From NCBI RefSeq assembly GCF_003610915.1, contig NZ_NSDJ01000001.1, positions 2,232,001 through 2,296,000 on the forward strand: 64,000 nucleotides of DNA, read 5' to 3'. The notes under the pieces are model-generated. The model ran no database searches. It worked only from the letters and a program-made list of their open reading frames with translations, and was not told the DNA's origin. Source of the DNA: Rahnella variigena (GTDB lineage: Bacteria; Pseudomonadota; Gammaproteobacteria; Enterobacterales; Enterobacteriaceae). Of this stretch, positions 7,154 to 16,433 are shown in pieces (the stretch's first letter is position 1; each line of letters opens with the position of its first letter). The position numbers were made by a program, and so were the translations under genes.

Positions 7154-8469
7154 CAGTTATCTCCTTTGAATTCAGCGATATTCAGCGCCAGTGCTGCCAG
7201 CGTTTTGATGCCCTGCATCATCACTTTTTCATCGAAATCAAACAGTTCATTGTGATGACCTGCGCTCAGATCGGTACCGAAAATCACATAAGAGGCTTCA
7301 CCGCCGCGGGATTTCACGCGTTCCATCATGTACGTGGCATCTTCCGAACCGGCCGCGCCTTCCTGTCGGTCAATGATCTGTTCGAATTCGCCGAGTTTTT
7401 CCGCCTGCCGGTGGATGTAATTCACCCAGGCTGGCGTTGGCGTGCTGCTTTGCGCCGCGCCCATGAGTGTGATGTCGAATTTCACCTGATGCATTTCGGC
7501 TGCGCCGGAAATCACTTTCAGCGCCTGCTGGTAAATGAATTCGTTCACCTCATTGGTGGTGCCGCGTGTTTCTACTTTCATCGTGGCGCTGGAAGGCACC
7601 ACATTGCGCCCGGTACCAGCCTGTAAAACGCCGACATTGATGCGTGAATCACCGCCGCTGTGACGCGGTATCGCGTGTAAACCGAGGGTTGCCTGCGCTG
7701 CGGCGAGCAGGGCGTTGCGGCCGTCTTCCGGCTTGCCGCCCGCATGAGAAGCGACGCCGGTGAAACGCACGTCGAGTTTGGTGGTGGCCATAAACGTATC
7801 GTTACCGCAGACGATGTGATTCGCGGGTACGCCGGTGCCAATATGCACGGCGGTGAAATATTCCACATCGTCCACCACGCCAGCCTCAACCATTGATTTC
7901 GCGCCACGTGTACCTTCTTCGGCAGGCTGGAAAATCAGTTTGAGGGTGCCGCACAACTGGTCGCGAACCTGCATCAGCACTTCCGCCAGTCCGAGGCCAA
8001 TGGTCGTATGACCGTCGTGCCCGCAGGCGTGCATCATGCCGTTATTGGCAGAAGCAAATCCTTCGCGGAACGGACGGTGCTGGTCTTCCAGCACTTCGTT
8101 TAAATCCAGTGCGTCCATATCCACCCGAAACCCCATCACCGGACCGGGGCGCCCGGTTTCCAGCGTGGCGACAATACCGGTAAAACCGCCGGAGAAATGC
8201 GGCATCCAGCGGGCAATCGCGCCTTGCTCCAGCGCGCGTTGCTCCTGTTGAGCCAGCACGGCGTCAGAAGGCAAACCCATACGTGAATCAGCATCTATCA
8301 CTTCTTTGCCCAGTTGCAGCGAATAGCCGAGCTTTTCCAGACGTTCCGCCACCAGCGTGGAGGTGCGAAATTCAAGCCAGCCAGATTCGGCGTATTTATG
8401 CAGGTCACGACGTTGCGTTTGCAGGGAAGGGAACAGCTTTTCTACACGTTCAGAAATCTCATTAACCAT
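7153..8469 (-). CDS. abgA: p-Aminobenzoyl-glutamate hydrolase subunit A
   Basis: This is a 438-residue M20-family protein with close resemblance to E. coli AbgA. YAESGWLEFRT lies near the N-terminus, GRPGPVMGFRVDMDALDL and MMHACGHDGHT carry metal ligands, FQPAEEGTRGA follows, and DLSAGHHNELFDFDE is at the end. ATG at 8469 is chosen; a GTG directly before it (8472) is in frame. It is the first gene of abgABT and is divergent from abgR, 200 bases away, which is where the regulator should bind. Confidence 0.93.
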   Translation of the reverse strand: MVNEISERVEKLFPSLQTQRRDLHKYAESGWLEFRTSTLVAERLEKLGYSLQLGKEVIDADSRMGLPSDAVLAQQEQRALEQGAIARWMPHFSGGFTGIVATLETGRPGPVMGFRVDMDALDLNEVLEDQHRPFREGFASANNGMMHACGHDGHTTIGLGLAEVLMQVRDQLCGTLKLIFQPAEEGTRGAKSMVEAGVVDDVEYFTAVHIGTGVPANHIVCGNDTFMATTKLDVRFTGVASHAGGKPEDGRNALLAAAQATLGLHAIPRHSGGDSRINVGVLQAGTGRNVVPSSATMKVETRGTTNEVNEFIYQQALKVISGAAEMHQVKFDITLMGAAQSSTPTPAWVNYIHRQAEKLGEFEQIIDRQEGAAGSEDATYMMERVKSRGGEASYVIFGTDLSAGHHNELFDFDEKVMMQGIKTLAALALNIAEFKGDN

Positions 8470-8670
8470 CACGGACTCTCTTTTTGTACAGACATGCAGG
8501 CTTTCCGCGCAGCGGCAGAAAGGAGGAAATCAATGCTTTGGGAAGTGCAGGCCAGCGCGCAGAAAGCGACGAAAGGCGGCCTTAGATGATTTTCAATGTA
8601 CATAAAGCAATCAGGGCATATAAGATGCCAAAATCTTCTTAGTGATAATCAGGGGTTATCAAAGAATCTC

Positions 8671-9567
8671 ATGCCATCACAAATTAAAATGCATCAGTTA
8701 CGGGCATTTGTGTCGGTTGCGCGTCAGGGCAGTATTCGTGCCGCCAGCCGGACGATGAATTTGTCACAGCCTGCGCTGACCAAATCGATTAAAGAACTTG
8801 AGGAAGGATTAGGCGCGCGGTTGTTTATCCGCCGTCGTCAGGGCGTGACGCTCACTGACTGCGGTGAGGCGTTTTTTAAGCGTGCAAGCCTGATTCTGGA
8901 AGAGCTACGTGTCGCACAGGAAGATATTTCGCAGCGTCTCGGTGGTACCAGCGGCAGGGTGAATCTAGGTGTCGGTGCCAGTATCGCGCGTACCATCATG
9001 CCGGAAGTCGTGGACCGTTTTCACCGCGAATTCCCCGATGTGAAGGTGCGGATCGCTGAAGGACAACTGGTATCGATGATCCCCGAACTGCGTCAGGGCG
9101 AGCTGGATTTCACGGTGAATACCTATTATCAGGGACCCTTTGATAACGAACTGTTATATGAAAAGCTTATGGATAAAGAGTACCGCGTGGTGGCAAGACG
9201 CGGTCATCCGATGCAAAACGCCCGGTCGATGCAAGAGTTGCGACATTGCGACTGGACCATGCCGACGCCGCGAGGCAGCTATTACAAACTGCTCAGCGAA
9301 GTGTTCAATGAAATGGATGCGGAGCCGAATATCAGCGTGATTTGCGAAACCTTTATGTCTTGCACCAGCCTGATTGCGAAAACAGACTTTCTCAGCGTTC
9401 TGTCCGTTGATGTGATTAACGATCCGGTGATCGGCCAGAGCCTGGTGGCGCTAGATTTAGATCTGCCGCTGCCGAAAGCAACGTTCTATCTCATTCAGCG
9501 GCGTGATACCACGCTGACACCAATGGCCGCGCATCTGGCACAACTGTTCCGCATGTATTGCCGCTGA
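8671..9567 (+). CDS. abgR: LysR-family regulator of the abg operon
   Basis: From ATG 8671 the protein (MPSQIKMHQLRAFV) has 298 residues, close to E. coli AbgR (302). The winged helix-turn-helix covers about residues 5-65 (GSIRAASRTMNLSQPALTKSIKEL), and the substrate-binding domain follows (LDFTVNTYYQGPFDNE, TMPTPRGSYYKLLSE). The reading frame is open upstream to 8596, but those residues do not fit the family start. It diverges from abgABT and presumably activates it when its inducer is present. Confidence 0.9.
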   Translation: MPSQIKMHQLRAFVSVARQGSIRAASRTMNLSQPALTKSIKELEEGLGARLFIRRRQGVTLTDCGEAFFKRASLILEELRVAQEDISQRLGGTSGRVNLGVGASIARTIMPEVVDRFHREFPDVKVRIAEGQLVSMIPELRQGELDFTVNTYYQGPFDNELLYEKLMDKEYRVVARRGHPMQNARSMQELRHCDWTMPTPRGSYYKLLSEVFNEMDAEPNISVICETFMSCTSLIAKTDFLSVLSVDVINDPVIGQSLVALDLDLPLPKATFYLIQRRDTTLTPMAAHLAQLFRMYCR

Positions 9568-9708
9568 TGTCGATATTTTGACAAGAAAGCGCCTGTTTTA
9601 ATGATTTATCGGGGATTTTTGGGAATATTGCCCGTTATCGGGCTGGCTTATCCGTTCTACACTGACCATCACAGGGAATAATAAGCTTCCTGATAATGTT
9701 GAGGTCAT

Positions 9709-10815
9709 ATGCGCCAGTCCGACATAGTTGCTGAAGTCAGTAACGACAAACAAACCCTGACCGCGCTGGTCGAGCAGGATAACCGCGTGGTGTATTTCTA
9801 CATTTTTGCGCGTGAAGATTTGCGCGACCGTTTTCCGAAAATGCGTGCCTGTTGGGTACGCAATCTGGTGCCCGCGCCGGTAAACGATGACACGGACGCG
9901 ATGGAGCAGGGGATGGCCCCGATGCTGGCGGCGCAATATTGCCGGAATCTGGAAGGCGAAGCGCCGCTGGATCCGGCACAAATTCAGATCCTGTGGAATG
10001 AAAGCGATGACGGCGCGGCGTTGTGGTATCAGGGATTGTTGCTGGCGGTGATCCCCGGCTGGAGTTTGTATATCGATCATTCGGTGTGTTATTCCGCCGG
10101 CTGCATTAAACAGAATCCGCTGACTTTCCCGCTGGGTTCTGCCTCGACCAACACACAATGTGAACTGGCGGAAAAGACCCGTCTTTTCTGGCGTGACTGG
10201 CAAAATGAGTTCACTAATCCGTGGCCAAAAATCCAGCGTAAACTGCTGGAATCCTACGAAGACCGCTTTGGCCCGTCGCTGAAGTATTATCTGATCAATC
10301 AGGGCAACTGGCCGCCGATGGCGATTTCCCAGCATGAAGACGAAGAAAACTATTACTTCTTCACCGTCGGCATGAGTATCCGCCCGATGCCGCAAATCGA
10401 CATTATTTTCAACGATGAAGCAGAAAAGCACCGCCGCATCGAGCTGGCCTTTTCAGTTGGCAAAGAATACGTCACCGAAGAAAACGCCGTGCAGATGGCG
10501 AGTGCATTATCCGGCTACGCGCAGGTTCCCTGGACCACACTGAGCTGGCTCGGCGAAGGTCACACGCTGATGTCACCCATGGCACCGCTCGGTTTCGAAG
10601 GCCACGTCATTTCCTCCGCACTCTGCGGCCCTGCCGACAAAATGCGTTTGCCGAAGATTTACGGCGATCCGGTGAATCAGTTTTGGGTCAGCCCGGTGTT
10701 TACCAGCGAACTGGAATTCGCCCAGGCTAAGCCAAACGGTGGATTTGAACTGGTGGCCGCGATGATCGAGAACGATATCGGGTTTGTGTTTGCGCCGAGA
10801 AGCGCGGTGATTTGA
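9709..10815 (+). CDS. Suppressor-of-fused (SUFU) domain protein
   Basis: The 368-residue protein has a C-terminal half with SUFU-family features: FTVGMSIRPMP and RRIELAFSV near residues 220-250, PWTTLSWLGEGHTL near 275 and FWVSPVFTSELEFA near 330. Bacterial SUFU proteins are often about 200 residues; the first 190 residues here are extra and carry a possible second degenerate copy (ALWYQGLLLAVIPGWSLYIDHS). In other bacteria SUFU domains serve as immunity proteins of polymorphic toxins, but no toxin is adjacent here. It sits alone, cytoplasmic by sequence, and is followed by a long inverted repeat. Confidence 0.7.
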   Translation: MRQSDIVAEVSNDKQTLTALVEQDNRVVYFYIFAREDLRDRFPKMRACWVRNLVPAPVNDDTDAMEQGMAPMLAAQYCRNLEGEAPLDPAQIQILWNESDDGAALWYQGLLLAVIPGWSLYIDHSVCYSAGCIKQNPLTFPLGSASTNTQCELAEKTRLFWRDWQNEFTNPWPKIQRKLLESYEDRFGPSLKYYLINQGNWPPMAISQHEDEENYYFFTVGMSIRPMPQIDIIFNDEAEKHRRIELAFSVGKEYVTEENAVQMASALSGYAQVPWTTLSWLGEGHTLMSPMAPLGFEGHVISSALCGPADKMRLPKIYGDPVNQFWVSPVFTSELEFAQAKPNGGFELVAAMIENDIGFVFAPRSAVI

Positions 10816-10856
10816 TGCTTTGAGGTTGCCGCTCAAACTTGGCTTTAAGATCAAGA

Positions 10857-11445
10857 CCGTGGGCTCGCCGCCCACACCCACAAAACCTTGGGTTGCCACC
10901 CAAACTGGCCTCAAGGGGCGCCTGTCGCCGCACCCCTTGAGAATCCCGGGCTCTTACACTGCGCGCTTCGCTCGCTGGCTATGTTTCAGGTATCGCAGTG
11001 ACAGGCTGGAAATCTTGCCGCTTCGCGGTGCCTTCGTTACGGGATTGCAGCCTCTGGTCTGCAACCTCTCACTCAGCAAGCTTTCTGAATCGCCCGCACG
11101 ATCTTAAATTCAAAACACGGTCTTAAATTCAAAACACGGTCTTAAATTCAAAAATCGAATGGGTTTTTCTTTTAGAAAAATTGATTGGCGTGCTCAAGAT
11201 GGCACCGAATGAATGGTTCGAGACCCAAGGCTCGACACCTGAAATGAGGGAATCGCGAAGCGATGACATTTTACGCCACTCACTATTGCCGGGAAATATG
11301 TCCGTCGTGCCTGCGACAGCGCGCAGTGAAAGAGCCCGGGGGGGCTTGGGGGGTGGCGGCGATAGGCCGCCCCCCAAGTCGGTGTGGGCCGACGCCCACG
11401 GTCTTGACCTTAAGCCCAGTTTGGGTGGCAACCCAAGGTGTTGAC
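10857..11445. repeat. Two-armed intergenic inverted repeat, copy 1
   Basis: Between convergent genes lie two facing arms. Each arm reads inward as a string of hairpins. First come GTGGGC/GCCCAC-type and TTGGGT/ACCCAA stems, then a stem of CAAGGGG/CCCCTTG type, then CCCGGGCTCTT-ACACTGCGCGC, a CTATGTTTCA stretch, and a CTTGCCGCTTCGCGG stem. The left arm (10857-11107) is nearly identical to the right arm of the second copy at 27.1 kb in inverse orientation. The right arm (11195-11445) is related to the left arm of that copy. The middle has three short repeats of ACACGGTCTTAAATTCAAAA. Open reading frames inside it translate the hairpins and are not genes. Confidence 0.85.
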
Positions 11446-11456
11446 GTTAGCAGCGA

Positions 11457-12962
11457 TTAAACCGCTGCCCCCGGTTTAATTTCCTGCTGAAAATCCTCAG
11501 CATCAACATCATATCCCGACGGTTCCCACCGTACCGCTGTCAGCACGATCAATCCCGCCAGTGGCGCTAACGCGATCACCCAGAACACGCCGGTGCCGAG
11601 CGCAGCGGAAAGCACCGGGAACAGGAACAGGGAAAGGGTGGAGCTGGCGCGCATCAGCGTCTGGTTGAAACCGACACCCATGCCGCGCAGCGACGTCGGG
11701 TAGCTCAGTGAAGCAAACGTCATGGTGTGTGAGCCGGGCCCGAAACCCTGACCGAACAGGAATAACGCCAGCATGGCGATGGAAATCGCCGCTTCACCGC
11801 CGTCTGCCGGACGGCCAACGACGGCCAGGCCGATCATTGCCACCAGCTGGCAGGCGTAACCGGCGTAAGTCATTTTCCATGCGCCAAATTTCGACACATA
11901 CCGTACCGCAATCAGGCCGCCGACGAAGGCGAAACACAGGTTCAGGCCGAGTGAGAACAGAATAGTGCTGATCATCGACTGTTGCAGGAAGCTGGATAAA
12001 ATCACCGGCAGCCCGAACGCCACGGCGTTATAGGCAAATGATGAGGCAACGGCGGTGACCGTCGCCAGCACGGTGCGGCGCAGATAAATACCCTGCAACA
12101 GCGTGCCGTAGTTGCGCCATGCGGCTTTGCGTACTTTCACCTGCGGGGTTTTATCCGCATCGTCCGCGACGACCGCATTAATGTTATAGGATTTTCGCAG
12201 GATCGCCGCCGCGCTTTGCAGGTCGCCCTGATTCGCCGCCCAGACCGGAGATTCATTCATATAGCGGTGGCGGATAGCAATAATCAGAATTGCAGGCACT
12301 GCGCCGAAACCGAGGATCAGACGCCCCAACCAGTCGGTATGCGTGGCTGGCAGCACCGCATAAAGCAGCAGCACCAGCAGATAGGAAACGCTGATCGCCG
12401 CGTACCATGTCGGGCACCACATCGCCACGCGCGAGGCTTTATTGCCGCGCCCCTGAAGTTTTGAGAACTCCGCAAGGAACGCCATCGCCACCGGTAAATC
12501 GATGCCGACGCCTAATCCCATCACAAAGCGCGAGCCACCGAGCACCCATTCATTTGGCGCAAAGGCACAGGCAAGCGCGGCAATCACGAAGAAGAACATG
12601 TCAGCCATGAACACGCGGTAACGGCCGATTTTGTCGGTCAGATAGCCACCGAACAATGCGCCGACAATTGCCCCGAAGGTAATCGCCGATGCTACAAAGC
12701 CCGCGCCGGAAGGTGTCAGACCAAACTGGCGGGTGATATCTTTCATCCCGAAGGCCAGTGCGCCGAGGTCGTAGGCGTCGAGGAAAACGCCGCCCAGTGC
12801 AATAGCAATCACGATGCGCGCGTCGCTGATTTTCGCCGCGCCGCGGTTCACTAACTGAGTAATATCGGCAGCGGAACGAATCACCACCGGCTGGTCAGAC
12901 GCAGGATCTGCGCTGTAATCCCCTGAAGAGGCGGCGGGAGAGGCCGCAATTGAATCAGACAT
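11457..12962 (-). CDS. MFS transporter, metabolite:H+ symporter type
   Basis: From ATG 12962 (MSDSIAAS) the protein has 501 residues and twelve expected membrane segments. The MFS signature is between helices 2 and 3 (GGYLTDKIGRYRVF), and the GVGIDLPVAMAFLAEFSKLQGRG stretch is typical of the metabolite/aromatic acid and sugar porter branches. About 55 polar residues precede helix 1. The frame is open to 12998, but a promoter (-35 at 13018-13023, -10 at 12994-12999) overlaps that region, which favours the later start. The substrate cannot be told from sequence. It is transcribed toward the inverted repeat. Confidence 0.8.
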   Translation of the reverse strand: MSDSIAASPAASSGDYSADPASDQPVVIRSAADITQLVNRGAAKISDARIVIAIALGGVFLDAYDLGALAFGMKDITRQFGLTPSGAGFVASAITFGAIVGALFGGYLTDKIGRYRVFMADMFFFVIAALACAFAPNEWVLGGSRFVMGLGVGIDLPVAMAFLAEFSKLQGRGNKASRVAMWCPTWYAAISVSYLLVLLLYAVLPATHTDWLGRLILGFGAVPAILIIAIRHRYMNESPVWAANQGDLQSAAAILRKSYNINAVVADDADKTPQVKVRKAAWRNYGTLLQGIYLRRTVLATVTAVASSFAYNAVAFGLPVILSSFLQQSMISTILFSLGLNLCFAFVGGLIAVRYVSKFGAWKMTYAGYACQLVAMIGLAVVGRPADGGEAAISIAMLALFLFGQGFGPGSHTMTFASLSYPTSLRGMGVGFNQTLMRASSTLSLFLFPVLSAALGTGVFWVIALAPLAGLIVLTAVRWEPSGYDVDAEDFQQEIKPGAAV

Positions 12963-13323
12963 TATTGTGTTTACGCTTTTTGACAAAAAAACCAGCATAG
13001 AGGCGAGGTGATGCCCGTCACAAGTCCTGATTAGACGTTGAGTGAAAACAAATGGCTATAAGTTAAAACAAAGTGATCTAAGAGGAAGGAGTGAGCATTT
13101 TCTTTCGGGGAAACAGACAATCATGTTTCAGCGATTTCACGGATAAGCTTCGAACATTTCGGTATTTTACTCCGCTACCGACGCCTGTTTTTATGGCATA
13201 CCCTCCATTCCCCTGCGCGAAATTGGACTATTCTTGTTAGCAGCTTGTTTATACAGATGAAAGCTCAAAGACTGAGCCGTCGCCAGGCGACAAAACCAAC
13301 ATAACCCGATAAGAGGATAGAGC
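12963..13323. promoter_or_regulatory. Divergent intergenic region of the MFS gene and osmF
   Basis: No gene is seen in these 361 bases. On the minus strand TTGTGA (13018-13023) and TATGCT (12994-12999) are 18 bases apart and could drive the MFS gene. For osmF, AGAGGAT precedes the ATG at 13324. E. coli osmF depends on RpoS, but I could not single out a confident sigma-S -10 element here. Confidence 0.4.
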
Positions 13324-14262
13324 ATGACTGTAACAACTGGGCGAGTACGGGGATTTTCCGTGGCAGCGCTGGCGCTGGTTTCTGCGATAAGTTTCAGCGC
13401 ACAGGCCGCTGATGATGCCGTACGTGTCGGCTCGAAAATTGATACCGAAGGTTCGCTGCTCGGTAACATTATTATTCAGGTGCTGGAAGCCAACGGTATT
13501 CATACCACCAATAAACTACAGCTGGGAACGACCAAAGTGGTGCGCGGCGCGATCACCGCCGGTGAGATCGATATCTATCCGGAATACACCGGTAATGGCG
13601 CGTTTTTCTTCTCCGACGATAAAGATCCGGCGTGGAAAAATGCTCAGGCCGGTTTCGATAAAGTTAAAAAGCTGGATTACGACCAGAACAAAATCGTCTG
13701 GCTGGATCCGTCTCCGGCTAACAATACCTGGACTATCGCGGTGCGTCAGGACGTGGCGAGTGCGCACAACCTGAAATCGCTGGGTGATTTGGGCAAATAC
13801 ATCAGCAGCGGCGGCGAGTTTAAACTGGCGGCCTCGGCAGAATTTATTGAGCGTCCGGATGCTTTACCTGCGTTTGAAAATGCTTACGGTTTTAAACTGA
13901 ATCAGGCGCAGTTGTTGTCACTGGCGGGCGGTGATACGGCGGTGACCATCAAAGCGGCAGCGGAAAAAACCTCCGGTGTGAACGCGGCGATGGCCTACGG
14001 CACCGACGGTCCGGTAGCGGCGCTTGGCCTGCAAACGCTGGAAGACCCGAAAGGCGTGCAGCCAATTTACGCACCTGCGCCAGTCATCCGCGAGGCAGCG
14101 CTGAAAGCGCATCCGAATATTCCTGATTTGCTCAAACCGGTGTTTGCTTCGCTCGATACCAAAACATTGCAGGGCCTGAACGCGAAAATCGCGGTTGATG
14201 GTCAGGATGCGAAAAAAGTGGCGGCGAAGTATTTGCAGGAAAAAGGTTTCGTTAAAAAATAA
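13324..14262 (+). CDS. osmF: Glycine-betaine-type ABC substrate-binding protein OsmF
   Basis: The 312-residue protein has a signal peptide of about 28 residues ending AQAA. The OpuAC-like periplasmic binding fold follows, with family stretches VRVGSKIDTEGSLLGNIIIQVL, GEIDIYPEYTGNGAFFF, WLDPSPANNTWTIAV and NAAMAYGTDGPVAALGL. It matches OsmF (YehZ), the binding protein of the low-affinity, RpoS-controlled YehZYXW importer for glycine betaine and related osmolytes. It is the first gene of osmF-yehYXW. A hairpin after its stop may keep it more abundant than the membrane parts. Confidence 0.9.
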   Translation: MTVTTGRVRGFSVAALALVSAISFSAQAADDAVRVGSKIDTEGSLLGNIIIQVLEANGIHTTNKLQLGTTKVVRGAITAGEIDIYPEYTGNGAFFFSDDKDPAWKNAQAGFDKVKKLDYDQNKIVWLDPSPANNTWTIAVRQDVASAHNLKSLGDLGKYISSGGEFKLAASAEFIERPDALPAFENAYGFKLNQAQLLSLAGGDTAVTIKAAAEKTSGVNAAMAYGTDGPVAALGLQTLEDPKGVQPIYAPAPVIREAALKAHPNIPDLLKPVFASLDTKTLQGLNAKIAVDGQDAKKVAAKYLQEKGFVKK

Positions 14263-14279
14263 CCGGGCAGTGACGCCCT

Positions 14280-14306
14280 GAGCACGGCCTTCGGGTCGTG
14301 CTCTTT
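14280..14306 (+). terminator. Hairpin between osmF and yehY, partial terminator
   Basis: GAGCACG (14280-14286) pairs with CGTGCTC (14297-14303) and is followed by TTT only. Such a weak terminator between binding protein and permease genes commonly lowers downstream expression. It may equally protect the osmF mRNA 3' end. Confidence 0.55.
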
Positions 14307-14322
14307 GATATCAGGTAATGTT

Positions 14323-15492
14323 TTGACTTATCACTCACCCGTTAAAAACCGCGTCCTGCTGACGCTGGTTTTGCTGCTGTTGCTGGCCGGTTTCGGACTG
14401 GCCTTCGTCAGCCACGCGCCTAACCGGCTGGTCTCCGGCAAAGGTATTTCGCTGACGAGCCTGCTGAATGGCTATTCTGCCTTACTGCTGTTGCCTGCCG
14501 TTTTACTGCTGGTCTGCGCTTTTCTGAATCTTTATGGCCGCCATCATTTAGTGGTGATGTTACTGGCTGAAATCCTGCTGACCGCGCTGGTCTGGCTGGC
14601 CGGTCACACTGCGGTTCAGCTTGCCGGTGGCGATGAAGACAGTATCGCGCGCACCTCGCTGGGCGGCGGTTTCTGGGCGGGCGCGGCGCTTTGTCTGCTG
14701 ATCGCCTCCGACGCTATTTCCCGTTTTACCCGCAATCACAGCCTGCGCATTTTGCTTAATGTGCAGATGATCGTACCGGTGGTTTTGCTGCTGGCGTACG
14801 GTCAGCTTGCCGAACTTTCGCTGCTCAAGGAATACGACAACCGTTCCGACGTGTTCAACGACGCGCTGTGGCAGCATCTCGGCATTTTGTCTGGCACGCT
14901 GGTGCCTGCGGTATTGATCGGCCTGCCGGTCGGGTTGCTGTGTCACCGTAAACCCCGCTGGCGCGGGCCGGTATTGTCGGTGCTCAATATTATCCAGACC
15001 GTGCCGTCGATTGCGCTGTTTGGTCTGCTGCTCGCGCCGCTGGCCGGGCTGGCAAAAGCGCTGCCGTGGCTGGCAGAGCACGGCATCAGCGGCATCGGCC
15101 TGGCTCCGGCGATTATCGCACTTGTGCTGTATTCGCTGTTGCCGCTGGTGCGCGGCGTGATTGCCGGGCTGGAATCGGTGCCGGAAGCGGTCATTGAATC
15201 CGCCCGTGGCATGGGCATGAACCGCGCTCAGGTGTTTTTACGTGTGCAGATGCCGATTGCCTTGCCGGTTATCCTGACCGGCGTGCGCATTGTAGCGGTG
15301 CAAACGGTCGGCATGGCGATGGTCGCCGCGCTGATTGGCGCTGGCGGACTGGGCGCGATCATGTTCCAGGGCTTACTCAGCAGCGCGCTGGATCTGGTCC
15401 TGCTCGGGGTGATCCCGGCGGTGCTGATGGCGGTGGTCGTCGACAGTCTCTTTAAATTTGCAGTCTCAATTCTGGAAACCACACGCAGATGA
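14323..15492 (+). CDS. yehY: Osmoprotectant ABC permease YehY
   Basis: A TTG start at 14323 gives MTYHSPVKN, which agrees with the E. coli YehY start MTYF, and AGGT lies 6 bases before it; the frame is open to 14305. The product has about 389 residues. An N-terminal set of membrane helices (roughly residues 15-190) precedes the ABC permease domain. That domain contains QHLGILSGTLVPAVLIGLPVG and the EAA loop ESVPEAVIESARGMGM. It pairs with YehW in the inner membrane. Confidence 0.88.
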   Translation: MTYHSPVKNRVLLTLVLLLLLAGFGLAFVSHAPNRLVSGKGISLTSLLNGYSALLLLPAVLLLVCAFLNLYGRHHLVVMLLAEILLTALVWLAGHTAVQLAGGDEDSIARTSLGGGFWAGAALCLLIASDAISRFTRNHSLRILLNVQMIVPVVLLLAYGQLAELSLLKEYDNRSDVFNDALWQHLGILSGTLVPAVLIGLPVGLLCHRKPRWRGPVLSVLNIIQTVPSIALFGLLLAPLAGLAKALPWLAEHGISGIGLAPAIIALVLYSLLPLVRGVIAGLESVPEAVIESARGMGMNRAQVFLRVQMPIALPVILTGVRIVAVQTVGMAMVAALIGAGGLGAIMFQGLLSSALDLVLLGVIPAVLMAVVVDSLFKFAVSILETTRR

Positions 15493-16433
15493 TTCATTTC
15501 AAGCAGGTTAGCAAACACTTTGCCGGAAAAGCGGTCGTGCGCGATCTCACGCTGGAAATGGCCAAAGGCGAATTCACGGTTCTGATTGGCACGTCCGGTT
15601 CGGGAAAATCCACCACGCTCAAAATGATCAACCGGCTGGTGGAACACGATCGCGGTGAGATTTTATTTGCCGGTGAACCGATAGAGAAATTCCGTGCGCA
15701 GGATTTGCGTCGCCGGATGGGCTACGCCATTCAGTCGATTGGCCTGTTCCCGCACTGGACGGTGGAAGAGAACATCGCCACCGTGCCGCAGTTACTGAAG
15801 TGGCCGAAGGCGAAAATCCGCGACCGTGTGACGGAGTTGCTCGAATTGCTCAATCTGGATCCGAAACAGTTCCGGCATCGTTATCCGCATCAGCTTTCCG
15901 GCGGGCAACAGCAGCGCGTCGGTGTGGCGCGTGCGCTGGCTTCAGACCCGGAAGTATTGCTGATGGACGAACCTTTCGGTGCGCTCGATCCGGTGACCCG
16001 CGCCACGTTGCAGGAAGAAGTGGCGCGCATCCACAAAATCACCCACCGCACCATTGTGCTGGTAACGCACGATATTGATGAGGCGCTGGCACTGGCCGAC
16101 CGCATCGTGCTGCTCAACGACGGACAAGTGGTGCAGCAGGGCACACCGCTGGAATTACTGACCCGGCCAGCAACGCCGTTCGTGCGCGATTTCTTTGGTG
16201 GCAGCGATATGGGGATCCGGTTGCTGTCACTGCGCGAAGTCGGTTCACTGACGCGGCGCGGCGAGCCGTATTCCGGCAGCCAGCCGCCGCTGATGGATTC
16301 GATGAGCCTGAGTCAGGCGCTGTCAAAATTTGTCGCGCAACGGGTTCAGCAATTGCCGGTGGTCGATGAACAGGGCCAGCCGCTCGGCGTGCTGCATTTC
16401 GCCGATCTGACCACTGAGAGGAATGACGCATGA
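15489..16433 (+). CDS. yehX: Osmoprotectant ABC ATPase YehX
   Basis: This 314-residue ATPase has Walker [11 protein letters not shown] near residue 37, Q-loop AIQSIGLFP, signature [15 protein letters not shown] near 138 and Walker [14 protein letters not shown]. Residues beyond about 250 form a CBS-like regulatory part ([26 protein letters not shown]). That is typical of OpuCA/YehX-type ATPases sensing ionic strength. It overlaps yehY and yehW by four bases each. Confidence 0.92.
   Translation: MIHFKQVSKHFAGKAVVRDLTLEMAKGEFTVLIGTSGSGKSTTLKMINRLVEHDRGEILFAGEPIEKFRAQDLRRRMGYAIQSIGLFPHWTVEENIATVPQLLKWPKAKIRDRVTELLELLNLDPKQFRHRYPHQLSGGQQQRVGVARALASDPEVLLMDEPFGALDPVTRATLQEEVARIHKITHRTIVLVTHDIDEALALADRIVLLNDGQVVQQGTPLELLTRPATPFVRDFFGGSDMGIRLLSLREVGSLTRRGEPYSGSQPPLMDSMSLSQALSKFVAQRVQQLPVVDEQGQPLGVLHFADLTTERNDA

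Noticed and set aside
10820..11107. Open frame of 95 codons after the SUFU gene
   Set aside because: It translates the hairpins of the long inverted repeat; a near-identical frame appears at 27113-27310 for the same reason. No ribosome site.
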